In this document: piece by piece, positions 25,011-34,538 of the stretch | How positions within the stretch are numbered: the stretch's first letter is position 1 | How the letters are laid out: each line of letters starts with the position of its first letter | From: an uncultured Lachnospiraceae bacterium | Lineage (GTDB): Bacteria > Bacillota > Clostridia > Lachnospirales > Lachnospiraceae | Length of the DNA: 64,000 bases | NCBI GenBank assembly: GCA_947564645.1 | Contig: CANOCU010000001.1 | Span: 81,530-145,529, forward strand | Direction: 5' to 3' | Translations under genes and position numbers: made by a program | Notes under the pieces: generated by a model | The model's input: the letters and a program-made list of their open reading frames with translations, nothing else | What the model was told of the DNA's origin: nothing | Databases searched by the model: none

Positions 25011-26453
25011 TCAAAACTGCACCGGCTTAAGCTGCACCGTAAGCGGCTCCATCCGGTATTCCGGGAAGGCGTCCAGCAGATCCGGCAGAGCATCCGCCGT
25101 ATGCGCGACCCTGTCATGAGCCAGCAGCACGACCCGCTCTCTTCCCCGTGCCGTATCCACCGCATTGCTCACCAGCTTGTCCGGACTGCACTCCTTACCG
25201 ACGGCATCCTCCAGACTGGCATTCCAGTCATAGTAGATAAACCCTTCCGCCTCCATCGCCTCTATGATCTCTTCTCTCACTTTCTTGTTAAACGCATTCA
25301 CACTACCCCCGGGAAAGCGAAAGAGCTTCGTCTCCACGCCCGTCACCTCATACACGGTATCATAGGCTTTCCGGAAATCTTCCAGATAGCTGTCCACACT
25401 GGCGTACAGCGTCTTATAATCGTGCACATCACAGTGAATGCCGATGGCATGTCCTTCCCGCACGATCCTTCTGGCGGTCTCCGGATATTTCCGCACATAT
25501 TCCCCGATCACAAAGAAGGTGGCTTTTACATTTCTCTCTTTCAGGATATCCAGGATCCTGTCCGTATTCTCTTCGGAGGGACCGTCGTCAAAGGTCAGAT
25601 ACATCGTCCGGGGATTCAGATATTTATCGATACCGCCGGCAATTCCTTCCGCCAGCTGATCTCTGTACTCTGCCGTGATCAATTTACTGCGCTCATCCCG
25701 GTTTGAAAGAAACCCCGTCTCGATCAGACAGGACGGCATGTTACTCTTACTCGTCACGCACAGCTCCGACTCCGACACCAGTTCCCTGCTCACCGCACCG
25801 GTGGCCCGCACCGTCTCCTGCTGGATCAGCTGCGCCAGCCGCCCACTGTCCCGTCCGGTGTCGGTCCCGTCATACCAGGTCTCGATCCCCGCCACGCTGT
25901 CGTCCTCACAGAAATTCTGATGGATGCTCACATAGAGCAGCGCATTCCGGGCATTGGCCTTCTCCACCCGCTCCGTCTTATCAATGAAATCGTCGCCTTC
26001 CCGGGCAAGTTCCGCCTGATAGCCCATATCTTTAAGCTTCACCACCACACGGGCCGCGATCATCCGGTTGATATCCTTCTCCACCACATCATCTGACACA
26101 CAGCCGCCGTCCATTCCGCCGTGTCCGGGATCAATGATGATCACCGAAGCCGGTTCACTCTCCTCCGACACGTCCTCGTTTTCCTGCTGCCCGTCACTGC
26201 CATACTTCGCAAGTGTGCCGTCCTCTTCCACACCGGTCTTTGCCACGGCCTGCGTCTTTATCGTCACATCGGATGCCTGCATCAGCGCCGTCGCCGCCTC
26301 CACGGACTGCGTAGCCCTCCGCGTCTTAAAGGCCACAGCGGCACAGACTATGATGATACAGAGAACCGATACCCCTACCAGTATCCTCTGTACATAACCT
26401 TTCAGCTCTTCTCTTCTTCGCCGCGATCTGCGGTATCGTCTTCTTCCGTACAT
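25011..26453 (-). CDS. Fusion of N-acetylmuramoyl-L-alanine amidase and polysaccharide deacetylase
   Basis: 480 residues. An Arg-rich cytoplasmic N-terminus is followed by one membrane segment (about 23-42). An Amidase_3 domain (about 98-285) has zinc-site motifs IDPGHGGMDGG, a DINR-type glutamate, SIHQN and ETGFLSN. A NodB/CE4 deacetylase domain (about 286-470) has TFDDGPSEENT, HCDVH (H-x3-H metal site), RFPGG and a late AHD. All key residues of both enzymes are visible. It probably acts outside the cell on peptidoglycan, cutting the stem peptide from MurNAc and deacetylating the sugar, possibly at sporulation or division. AGGAG lies nine bases before the ATG. The fusion order (amidase then deacetylase) is uncommon in my knowledge. 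Confidence 0.88.
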   Translation of the reverse strand: MYGRRRYRRSRRRREELKGYVQRILVGVSVLCIIIVCAAVAFKTRRATQSVEAATALMQASDVTIKTQAVAKTGVEEDGTLAKYGSDGQQENEDVSEESEPASVIIIDPGHGGMDGGCVSDDVVEKDINRMIAARVVVKLKDMGYQAELAREGDDFIDKTERVEKANARNALLYVSIHQNFCEDDSVAGIETWYDGTDTGRDSGRLAQLIQQETVRATGAVSRELVSESELCVTSKSNMPSCLIETGFLSNRDERSKLITAEYRDQLAEGIAGGIDKYLNPRTMYLTFDDGPSEENTDRILDILKERNVKATFFVIGEYVRKYPETARRIVREGHAIGIHCDVHDYKTLYASVDSYLEDFRKAYDTVYEVTGVETKLFRFPGGSVNAFNKKVREEIIEAMEAEGFIYYDWNASLEDAVGKECSPDKLVSNAVDTARGRERVVLLAHDRVAHTADALPDLLDAFPEYRMEPLTVQLKPVQF

Positions 26454-26559
26454 AAAATGATGCTCCTCTCCTGTGATCTGTTCTTATCATACAGAAGCGG
26501 TGCATCATAATTTCATCATTTTTGTAACTAAGTTACATCATTTTTGCATCAAAGTTGCA

Positions 26560-27405
26560 TCATCTGGAAATCTTCAGGAACAATTCATTGATCCCTTCGT
26601 AAAAACCGATCGTCACGACCGTCCTCTCTTCTCCGTTACCGGAAAAGACATATTTCTTATAGTAGGGCGTCGTCTCCAGAAGAGGATTGTCCGTCTCATA
26701 GACTTCGGGTGACGACAGGCCCATATAACTGCCCCACGCCTCTATCAGGGCGTCCGGATCGATCTCCTCCCATTTCAGCTGCGCCCGCACATAGAACTCA
26801 TAGATCTTACCGTCATCCGCATCGATATATGCGTCGATCAGCCGGTTCTCCTTATTGGCATTCTGCAGGCTGCCCGTCAGGCTCAGCTTCCAGACCGCCA
26901 CATTGTTCCTCGGCTCCGGCACATCGATAGCAGAGTAAAGGGTCGCCTCATAAGCCTGCGCCCGGATCTCCCGGATCGCCTCCGGCAGAATACCCGCCTC
27001 CTTCAGCACAGAAAGCTCGTCATTCGCCGTCTCATAGATCTCCTCATCCGTGATCTCCTTGCCCGACGGGCCATTGTGATTGACCACGAAGGCATAAGTG
27101 CCCGTAAGTTCCTGGTAGACCGTCTCCGCAGCCCTGGTCTTCGCACTCTGTTCCGTCTCCGGCAGTGTCTGGGCGTTCAGGCACTGGGACAGAATATAGA
27201 GCTTCTCATTGCTGCTCAGCTGATACCGGTATCCTTCCCCGCCGGTCTCTTCCTCCCGGGTATGGATCTGGTTCAGGATTCCCTTGTCAGTGTAGGCGGC
27301 AAGCGCCTCCGGCCCCCAGACGGACAATATGACCACCAGCACGGTCAGCGCCAAAAGCGCCGGACTAAGAAACCGCCGCCGGTTTTCAGGAATGGTCTTC
27401 TTCAT
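26560..27405 (-). CDS. Membrane-anchored extracytoplasmic protein of the sensor operon (unknown)
   Basis: 281 residues; not recognised. The N-terminal MKKTIPENRRRFLSP is followed by one hydrophobic segment (about 16-36), then an acidic soluble domain with regular strand-rich segments (YIDADDGKIYEFYVRAQL near 205). The start overlaps the histidine kinase end by 20 bases and has GGAGG upstream, so it is translated with the kinase. By position it could modulate the kinase from outside the membrane, like YycH/YycI for WalK, but no sequence similarity to those is evident. Confidence 0.7.
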   Translation of the reverse strand: MKKTIPENRRRFLSPALLALTVLVVILSVWGPEALAAYTDKGILNQIHTREEETGGEGYRYQLSSNEKLYILSQCLNAQTLPETEQSAKTRAAETVYQELTGTYAFVVNHNGPSGKEITDEEIYETANDELSVLKEAGILPEAIREIRAQAYEATLYSAIDVPEPRNNVAVWKLSLTGSLQNANKENRLIDAYIDADDGKIYEFYVRAQLKWEEIDPDALIEAWGSYMGLSSPEVYETDNPLLETTPYYKKYVFSGNGEERTVVTIGFYEGINELFLKISR

Positions 27406-28942
27406 GCAGCGCCTCCTTTCCCTCTTCCCATAGAAGGAAGCTCACCGTGGTTCCCTGTCCCGGCACGCTCTCGATCTTCAGACTGCTTTCGTGCAGCGAC
27501 AGGATCTCCGCACAGAGAGCCAGTCCCAGACCCGCGCCGTTTCTGCTGCGCGCCCTGGATTTATCTACCATATAGAAGGCCTGGGTAACCTTAGCTATTT
27601 CCTCCTCCGGGATCCCGATCCCATAATCCCGCACACTGAACCGGTACGCCTTCATCCCCCGCTCTTCCTTCTCCGTCCTTTCCGCTTTCGTCCTCTCTAC
27701 CCTTTCCGCCTTGCTTTTCTCCGGCTTATCCTTCGCTGCCCTTCTTTTCTCCATTCCTGTCTGTTCTGCCGGAGTCATTTCCACGACCTGTCCGCCAATC
27801 TCGATCCTGCTGCCCGGCTCCGATGCCTTACAGGCATTGTCGATCAGGTTCACCAGCACCGTCTGAATCAGACTGGCGTCCGCGGTCACCACTCCCTGCT
27901 CATAGGCAAAGCAGAAGTCCATATTCTCCCTGGGAAGAAACAGATTCTGCAGATACTCAAACAGCGTCTTTACGGCGACTTTCTGCAGCCTTGCCCCCTC
28001 CTTCTTTGTCACCATGATATCCAGGAGGCGCAGCGACATGGTCTCCAGGCGTTTACCCTCCGTATAGATATAATTGGCAGAGCGGAAACTCTTCTCCTCA
28101 TCCAGCTTCCGGGAACGCAGCATGTCCGCATACCCGATGATGGAGGTCAGCGGCGTCTTGAGCTCATGGGCAAAAGCGCCCACGAACTCTTCCCGCGACT
28201 GTACCTCCTCCTCCAGCTGGCCGATGGTCTTCTCCAGCTCCTCCGACATATGATTGAAGTCCTGTGTCAGCTGTCCCAGCTCATCGCTGCTGACCTGCCT
28301 GGCCCGGTATCCATAATCTCCGGCTGCCATCTCCTTCGTCGCCTTCATCAGCAGGCGGATCGGCTTCGTCAGCCTCGATGCGATAAAATGCATGATCACG
28401 ATCCCCAGCGCCAGCATCAGCACCATCAGTCTGCGGTACACCGTAAATCCCGTGTCCCGCTCCGCAAACACCTGTGACACATCCCTGAGCGTTTCCAGAT
28501 ATAAATCTCTGCCCAGCGCATTGACGCTGCTGCCCGTCTGGATATAGTAATGATCCCCCTGCCGGATCACACGATAAGCATACCGGCTTTCCGCCGTCTG
28601 CTCCAACAGTGCGTCATCCGCCTCAAAACCGTCACTGGCATAGAGTACCCTCTGCTCCTCATCGGACAGCCGCAGCAGACGACCGCTTCCCTGCCCGCTC
28701 GCCTCCAGATTCGAAGCAATCTGTTCCACGGACCCGTCCTGCAGCAGATCATACTTCAACGGCACGTTTAAAGCCGCCGTCTGAAAGGCAAACCGCAGGA
28801 TGCTGTTCTCGTCAAGCGCCTGTCCCACTTCCCGTTCCAGCGAAGTCCGAAACACATAATTGACGAAATAGAATCCGCTTAAGCCCAGTGTGATCGCTAT
28901 GATGATCGTCGTCCAAAGCAATAACTTCCGGGAAAATTTCAT
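27386..28942 (-). CDS. Membrane sensor histidine kinase
   Basis: About 518 residues. Membrane helices lie near residues 7-26 and about 172-190, flanking an extracytoplasmic sensor. Then come HAMP (about 192-245), HisKA with the phosphorylated His in AFAHELKTPLTS (about 258), and an HATPase with N-box NLIDNACKA (about 368) and G-box GNGAGLGLAL (about 469). A Lys/Arg/Glu-rich insertion (about 394-427, with repeats like AERVERTKAERTE) interrupts the ATPase domain just after the N-box. An upstream GTG at 28966 is possible, but ATG 28942 is preferred. It is the partner of the response regulator immediately upstream. Confidence 0.9.
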   Translation of the reverse strand: MKFSRKLLLWTTIIIAITLGLSGFYFVNYVFRTSLEREVGQALDENSILRFAFQTAALNVPLKYDLLQDGSVEQIASNLEASGQGSGRLLRLSDEEQRVLYASDGFEADDALLEQTAESRYAYRVIRQGDHYYIQTGSSVNALGRDLYLETLRDVSQVFAERDTGFTVYRRLMVLMLALGIVIMHFIASRLTKPIRLLMKATKEMAAGDYGYRARQVSSDELGQLTQDFNHMSEELEKTIGQLEEEVQSREEFVGAFAHELKTPLTSIIGYADMLRSRKLDEEKSFRSANYIYTEGKRLETMSLRLLDIMVTKKEGARLQKVAVKTLFEYLQNLFLPRENMDFCFAYEQGVVTADASLIQTVLVNLIDNACKASEPGSRIEIGGQVVEMTPAEQTGMEKRRAAKDKPEKSKAERVERTKAERTEKEERGMKAYRFSVRDYGIGIPEEEIAKVTQAFYMVDKSRARSRNGAGLGLALCAEILSLHESSLKIESVPGQGTTVSFLLWEEGKEALHEEDHS

Positions 28943-29024
28943 TTTCCGTATCCATATCCTTCCCACAGTGTGCAGTTTAGCATCATGACACTTCCCTGCA
29001 TCAGCATTCCCAAGAGGATACCGG

Positions 29025-29678
29025 CTACAGCTCCAACCGGTATCCTACCTTATACACCGCCACCAGATTCTTCTCCCAGCCCAGCTTTCTCCGCAGCCGC
29101 TGCACATGAAGATCCAATGTCCTGCTGTTGGCAAAATACTCGTCGTCCCAGACCCGCTCATACAGATTCTCCCGGAATAACGCCACATTCCGGTTCTCCA
29201 CAAAGAGCAGCATCAGATCGAATTCCTTACTGGTCAGCGGAACCGGGCTGCCGCAGCGCTTCACCCTTCTCGCTTCCACATCGATCTCCACATCGCCAAG
29301 CGTGATCACCTTGTCGGTCTTGTTGTACCTGCGCAGGACCGCTTCCACTCTGGCTAACAGTTCCGTCACGTCAAAAGGCTTGATCAGGTAATCGTCCGCC
29401 CCCAGCTTAAGTCCCTTTACCCGGTCCTTCACCTCATGCTTCGCCGAGATGAAGATCACCGGCACTTTATAGGGCCTGATATATTCCATCACATCATAGC
29501 CGTCCGCCCCCGGCAGCATGATATCCAGAAGCACCAGGTCAAAGGTGTTCTTCTCCACTGCCTCTATGGCCGCCAGCCCGTCCTGCACCGCCACGCAGGA
29601 ATACCCGGCCGCCGACAAGTTCATGTCGATCAGGTCGCAGATCGGCTTCTCGTCATCCACTATCAATATCTTGATCAT
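29025..29678 (-). CDS. OmpR-family response regulator
   Basis: About 217 residues. The receiver domain has IVDDE (about 5-9), the phosphoacceptor Asp in LVLLDIMLPG (about 51) and Lys in FISAKH. The OmpR winged helix follows (about 125-217), ending VYKVGYRLEL. ATG 29678 starts at the usual MIKILIVDDE and sits six bases after the stop of the upstream gene, indicating translational coupling. It pairs with the downstream kinase. Confidence 0.92.
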   Translation of the reverse strand: MIKILIVDDEKPICDLIDMNLSAAGYSCVAVQDGLAAIEAVEKNTFDLVLLDIMLPGADGYDVMEYIRPYKVPVIFISAKHEVKDRVKGLKLGADDYLIKPFDVTELLARVEAVLRRYNKTDKVITLGDVEIDVEARRVKRCGSPVPLTSKEFDLMLLFVENRNVALFRENLYERVWDDEYFANSRTLDLHVQRLRRKLGWEKNLVAVYKVGYRLEL

Positions 29679-29683
29679 AATTC

Positions 29684-30820
29684 TTACGGACTCCATCCCC
29701 AATAGGCTCTCGCCCTGTCTACAAGCTCCGCCACCGTATCTTCCTCACTGCAGCGGATCTTCCTCTTCACTTCCGTATCCGTCTCAAAACCACTGGTCCT
29801 CTGGTAATAGATCTGATAATCACTCTCGATCACCACCTCGTCCAGACTTCCCTCATAACTGTACCGGGCAAACACCAGCAGATCCTTCATGCCGTCCCCG
29901 TCGATATCCCGGCAGGTGATCCCCTTGAGCGCATACAGATTATCGTAATCTCCCATCGGCTGGAAGCTCCAGACAATATTGCCCTGCTCGTCCACCAGAT
30001 AGATCATGAAGATCGAGAACTCCGCCACCGTGTAGCTGCCCGGCATCACTTCCAGATATCCCAGCTTCTCGAACTGCCTGAAATAATCCTGTTCCTTCGT
30101 GATGACAAAACCGTTCCTAAGCAGCTCCGCCTTCGTGGACGCCGTATAAAGGAACTCCGCGGAACGTCCGTCCCTGACATAGGCGACGATGCTCTCCGCA
30201 CTCTTGTTCATCCCGAAGCGGTTGATCTTGTCCGAGAGCCTGTAATCCCGGTAGAACCCCTCTTTTCCCTGAAAAAGCACGTCCCCGACCTTATACTCCC
30301 TGCCGGCACACACACCCGTCTTATTCCGGCAGGAGACGATCAGCACGATATCCATTCGTCCGTCCCGGTTCAGATCCTGAAAGGAAACGGCACCGATCTC
30401 CACGATCGGCTGTTCCAGCGCTCCCACATTCCAGTTGTTGGCCGCCAGCTGATCCGTCCGGTACACGACGTTTCCGTCTTCCTTCGTAAAAAAAAGCGCC
30501 AGCCTCTGATACCGCTCCTCCATGGCAGGCACCAGAAGGATCTCTCCGTAACAGTCCGTCTCCAACGGGAAGATCTGATCCTCGATCACGGTAAACCCGC
30601 TGCCTCCGATCTCCTCCCGCCGTGCGATCCCCTGTAACCTTCCCTGGTACTCCTCATAGGCCTCCCGCACCTGACGGTCCGCCTCCTTTGCCGCCTCCGA
30701 TGCCTCCGCCGTACTCTCCTTCGCCGCCGCAGGCATCCCCAGACAGGCACACAGCACTGCCACGGTCACTGACACTCCTATGGATCTAAATACTGTACCT
30801 TTCTTATACAATGCCTGCAC
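29684..30820 (-). CDS. Secreted FG-GAP/VCBS-like protein of the sensor operon
   Basis: 378 residues with a GTG start; GAGG lies eight bases upstream. A signal peptide ends near MPAAAKES (about residue 34). Two calcium-loop-like repeats, DLNRDGRMDIVLI (about 150) and DIDGDGMKDLLVF (about 305), match the FG-GAP/VCBS beta-propeller pattern. The protein is probably outside the membrane. It lies directly upstream of, and is coupled to, the response regulator gene, so it may present the signal to the kinase. It could instead be an ordinary exported output of the system. Specific function unknown. Confidence 0.75.
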   Translation of the reverse strand: MQALYKKGTVFRSIGVSVTVAVLCACLGMPAAAKESTAEASEAAKEADRQVREAYEEYQGRLQGIARREEIGGSGFTVIEDQIFPLETDCYGEILLVPAMEERYQRLALFFTKEDGNVVYRTDQLAANNWNVGALEQPIVEIGAVSFQDLNRDGRMDIVLIVSCRNKTGVCAGREYKVGDVLFQGKEGFYRDYRLSDKINRFGMNKSAESIVAYVRDGRSAEFLYTASTKAELLRNGFVITKEQDYFRQFEKLGYLEVMPGSYTVAEFSIFMIYLVDEQGNIVWSFQPMGDYDNLYALKGITCRDIDGDGMKDLLVFARYSYEGSLDEVVIESDYQIYYQRTSGFETDTEVKRKIRCSEEDTVAELVDRARAYWGWSP

Positions 30821-30884
30821 CCACTTTTCCTCTGTGTCTCACCTTATCTCATCCTGCATCAGATGTTATCTTCTCTTACGCCTT

Positions 30885-32336
30885 CTACACATTGATCTTT
30901 GCCGTCACGCCAAGCAGCCCCTCGTTCTCCTTAAGGATCGGTTCCACGACTTCCTCCAGGAACTTCTCCACCTGCAGCGGCGCACGCCCCACGTATTTCT
31001 TCGGATCCATCGTCTCTAAGAGCGCCTCCGCGGACAGATGAAAGACCGGATCGGCCGCGATCAGCTCCAACAGATCATTCTCCTTCCCGTCCCGCTTCAC
31101 ATGGGCGCCGGCCTCCATGGACAGCTCTCTGATCCGCTCGTGCAGCTCCTGCCTGTTGCCGCCTGTCTTCACCGCATCCATCATAATATTCTCCGTGGCC
31201 ATGAAAGGCAGCTCGCTCATCAGCCGCTTCGTGATCACCTTGTCGTACACCACCAGTCCGTCCACCACATTCAGACACAGATCCAGGATCCCGTCCACCG
31301 CCAGAAAGGCCTCCGGGATCGACAGCCTCTTATTGGCGGAATCATCCAGCGTCCGCTCGAACCACTGGGTCGCCGAGGTGATGGCCGGATTCAGCGCATC
31401 CACCATCACGTAGCGGGACAGCGACGCGATCCGCTCACTCCGCATCGGATTGCGCTTATACGCCATGGCCGAGGATCCGATCTGGTTCTTCTCGAACGGC
31501 TCCTCCACTTCTTTTAAATGCTGCAGCAGCCTGATATCGTTGGACATCTTGTGAGCCGACGCCGCGATCCCGGCCAGTACATTGCACACCCTCGTGTCCA
31601 CCTTGCGGGAATAAGTCTGTCCCGAGACCGGATAACATTTCTCGAATCCCATCTTCGCCGCGATCATGGGATCGATCTTATCGATGGTCTCCTGATCCCC
31701 GTTAAACAGTTCCAGAAAAGAGGCCTGCGTACCGGTAGTCCCCTTAGATCCCAGCAGCTTCATCGTCGAGAGCACATAGTCGAGATCCTCCAGATCCAGA
31801 CAGAATTCCTGCGCCCAGAGAGTCGCCCGCTTGCCCACCGTCGTAGGCTGGGCCGGCTGAAAATGCGTAAAGGCCAGGGTCGGCAGCTCCTTATACTCCC
31901 TTGCAAACTTCGCCAGCTTGTCGATCACATTCACTAGCTTCTTCTTCACCAGGCGAAGGGCCTGCGTCATCACGATGATATCCGTATTGTCCCCCACATA
32001 ACAGGAGGTCGCCCCCAGATGGATGATACCCGCCGCCTTCGGACACTGTTTGCCGTAAGCATAGACATGGCTCATCACATCATGCCGCACTTCCTTCTCC
32101 CGGGCTTTTGCCACATCGTAATTGATATCCTCCGCATGGGCTTTTAGTTCGTCGATCTGCTCCCTGGTGATGACCGGCTGCCCGTTCTGGCTCAGTCCCA
32201 GCTCCATCTCCGTCTCCGCCAACGCGATCCACAGCTTCCTCCACGTCCGGAATTTCATATCCGGCGAGAAGATATACTGCATCTCCTTACTAGCATACCG
32301 CTCCGACAACGGGCTCACATATCTGTCTGTACTCAT
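30885..32336 (-). CDS. purB: Adenylosuccinate lyase
   Basis: 483 residues, fumarase/aspartase superfamily. The signature GSSAMAYKRNPMRSE (about residues 290-304) is the mobile catalytic loop. HLGATSCYVGDNTD near 105 and TTGTQASFL near 200 are the other family motifs. It catalyses two steps of purine synthesis, removing fumarate from SAICAR and from adenylosuccinate. GGAGG precedes the ATG. It begins 52 bases after the coiled-coil gene with no evident promoter, so it may be read from the cassette upstream. Confidence 0.95.
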   Translation of the reverse strand: MSTDRYVSPLSERYASKEMQYIFSPDMKFRTWRKLWIALAETEMELGLSQNGQPVITREQIDELKAHAEDINYDVAKAREKEVRHDVMSHVYAYGKQCPKAAGIIHLGATSCYVGDNTDIIVMTQALRLVKKKLVNVIDKLAKFAREYKELPTLAFTHFQPAQPTTVGKRATLWAQEFCLDLEDLDYVLSTMKLLGSKGTTGTQASFLELFNGDQETIDKIDPMIAAKMGFEKCYPVSGQTYSRKVDTRVCNVLAGIAASAHKMSNDIRLLQHLKEVEEPFEKNQIGSSAMAYKRNPMRSERIASLSRYVMVDALNPAITSATQWFERTLDDSANKRLSIPEAFLAVDGILDLCLNVVDGLVVYDKVITKRLMSELPFMATENIMMDAVKTGGNRQELHERIRELSMEAGAHVKRDGKENDLLELIAADPVFHLSAEALLETMDPKKYVGRAPLQVEKFLEEVVEPILKENEGLLGVTAKINV

Positions 32337-32388
32337 CTTGTCTTATCCTCCATCTTTTTATGACCAATCCTGTTTTCCGGTATAACAC

Positions 32389-33588
32389 TCATGGCTGCGT
32401 ACTTCGCTTCTCAATGTTCTTCTCGTACTCTTCCACAGCCTTCATGATCTCCCCCGCATACTGCGGATATTCTTCCACCAGTTCCTTGATCTCCTTCTGG
32501 GAACCGCCGGCCACAACCTCTCTGTTATAATCCATCCTGCGGCGCAGAGATTGTCTTCTGATGATCAGATTGTGCCTGATCTCCACCATTTCCTTACGAT
32601 CCAGGATCGCTTCCGTCTGATGCAGCCATATAGCCGGGTCTTTGATCTGGTAACATTTCAACATCTGCAGCAGTTCACGCTCATTGTAATCCAGATCTCT
32701 CTCTGCTTTCCTGAGACTCTCGCGCTCTGCCTTCTCCGTCTGGTAATTTCTGAACAGATCCGTCAGTTCCTTTGCGCTGCCCACTCCGTATTTCATCTGC
32801 AGATAGTCCAGCAGATTCGTATTGTTGACATATCTGATCTTGACTTTATTCTGCAAAAGGATAATCTTATTGATCCCGTTCTCCACCCGGATCAGCTCGC
32901 GTCTTGCATCCAGATGCTTAATATAAATTATTGTGATCGCACCGGCTGCCACTGCCGCAGTCAGCAGATATCCCACCCGGGTATCCATATCCAGGAAAAA
33001 CTGCAATAACAAAAGAAGCAGCACGCATAATCCCAATGCCACGACACAGATCACAGCCATGCCCCGCGTATCTGCGATCGTACCCATCACCTCGCTCTTA
33101 CGATACAGATAGGCATGTTTCTCACCGTCCAAGCGTCCCAGATCCTGTTTGATCAGAATCTGATACTCTTCCGCCTCTCGTAATTTCTCATATGCCTCGT
33201 CCACCTCATCGGCAATCCGCTCCATAAGATGATATTTTTCATCGCTGATCCGGCGCGGCCGTTCCATGAAGTCCGCCTTGCTGTCCTGCAGCGCGGCGAC
33301 TCTGCCGGCACATTCCTTCAACTGGTCGCTCTCTTCTTTTGGCAGCGCCTCAATCTCCTCCATATCTTTCAGATAAGACGTCACCATGTCATATTCATAA
33401 GTCAGATTTTCCAGTTCTTTTGTGGCGTCCGCCATCTTTTCCAGACAGCTTTTCACATAATCGTCCCGCTGCTCCTTGTTGTCATAGTCGACCGGGTGTT
33501 CGGCGCCAAGCTCCTCCCAGCTCTCCTCCTGGAACGCATCTGTGTCTTCCTTATGAAATTTGTTCTTTAGCTTTTTAAACCATCCCAT
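32389..33588 (-). CDS. Coiled-coil membrane protein of the DUF5717/DUF5716 cassette
   Basis: 399 residues; not recognised as a named family. Long charged helical segments (about 45-165 and 225-395) flank two hydrophobic stretches (about 176-197 and 203-222). It thus looks like a membrane hairpin carrying two cytoplasmic coiled-coil arms. AGGCGG lies before the ATG. It is the last gene of a four-gene same-strand cassette with an actin/Hsp70-like ATPase and two helical-repeat proteins. It could anchor that machinery to the membrane; this is inference from topology only. Confidence 0.7.
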   Translation of the reverse strand: MGWFKKLKNKFHKEDTDAFQEESWEELGAEHPVDYDNKEQRDDYVKSCLEKMADATKELENLTYEYDMVTSYLKDMEEIEALPKEESDQLKECAGRVAALQDSKADFMERPRRISDEKYHLMERIADEVDEAYEKLREAEEYQILIKQDLGRLDGEKHAYLYRKSEVMGTIADTRGMAVICVVALGLCVLLLLLLQFFLDMDTRVGYLLTAAVAAGAITIIYIKHLDARRELIRVENGINKIILLQNKVKIRYVNNTNLLDYLQMKYGVGSAKELTDLFRNYQTEKAERESLRKAERDLDYNERELLQMLKCYQIKDPAIWLHQTEAILDRKEMVEIRHNLIIRRQSLRRRMDYNREVVAGGSQKEIKELVEEYPQYAGEIMKAVEEYEKNIEKRSTQP

Positions 33589-33646
33589 TATTATTCCGCC
33601 TGTCCAAATCTTTTCTTTAAACTATTCTCACCAAGCCGCCTTTTCA

Positions 33647-34522
33647 TTATGATACATATTCTCTGTACCGCTCCTTAAGTCCATCAGTCAGTTTCTCGAT
33701 CTCCTGATAATACAGCGTATCATTTCCGGCAGTACTGTTACCCTCCTCCTTGAAAACCTGGAGCGTAAAAAGCATACGGTTCTCATCCGTAGCCTCAAAC
33801 TGCCCGGATGCCTGTTCGATCCTCCGCTCTACCTGCAGGGATGCATTGTGATATTCCGGATGATCTCCAATAAAGGCAATATAATCCTTATCCTGACTGG
33901 ACAGCCGCAGGGAGGTCAGATACAATGTCAGGCTCTCCTTTGCCCCGTCTGCCTCATAGGCCTGCTTAAACCAGTCTGCAGCCTGCTTAAACATAAACAG
34001 CCTGGCATAGACCGCCCCGATATTGTGCAGAACCTGTGCCATAAGCGTCCTGTCCGCCTCTTTGATCTGTGTAAGCAGCGCATAATACTGTTTCAGTGCA
34101 CCATAGTATCTGCCGCTTTGCAGCATATAATCCGCTTTGGATTTCCAACGTTCCCAGGGGCTTAACCCTTCGTTTCCCCTGATGATCTCCTCTGTCCTTG
34201 CTATGACATCCGTTGGATACAGATTCACATATTCCAAAATGATCCCTGCAAAAGCCGCAATGGATCCGTTTTGATTCAGCAGGGAATACAATGCATGTGC
34301 CAGCTGATTCAGCCCGCACTCCTCATCCAGCCACTGGATCAGCTCCCGCTGCATGATCTCCTCATCCAACATCTCCGCTTTCTCCACAAGCAGATAACAC
34401 AGTTCCTCAACAGAGTATAAATTGATATAAAATTTCTCCACAAAATAAGGTTTTCCGGCATATCTGCCGGTACCCAGTATGATCTGTCCCATTCTCTTTT
34501 GTCCTTTATAGAGCGATGCCAT
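33647..34522 (-). CDS. TPR-like helical-repeat protein of the cassette
   Basis: 291 residues. The centre (about 125-215) shows paired amphipathic helices with TPR-like spacing: WKSKADYMLQSGRYYGALKQYYALL, then LHNIGAVYARLFMFKQAADWFKQAYEADG. No membrane segment or signal peptide is present, so it is cytoplasmic. It follows the ATPase gene by 16 bases. TPR proteins often serve as cochaperones or scaffolds for Hsp70-fold ATPases, which would suit its neighbour. Exact role unknown. Confidence 0.7.
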   Translation of the reverse strand: MASLYKGQKRMGQIILGTGRYAGKPYFVEKFYINLYSVEELCYLLVEKAEMLDEEIMQRELIQWLDEECGLNQLAHALYSLLNQNGSIAAFAGIILEYVNLYPTDVIARTEEIIRGNEGLSPWERWKSKADYMLQSGRYYGALKQYYALLTQIKEADRTLMAQVLHNIGAVYARLFMFKQAADWFKQAYEADGAKESLTLYLTSLRLSSQDKDYIAFIGDHPEYHNASLQVERRIEQASGQFEATDENRMLFTLQVFKEEGNSTAGNDTLYYQEIEKLTDGLKERYREYVS

Positions 34523-34538
34523 GCTCTCTCATGAATCC

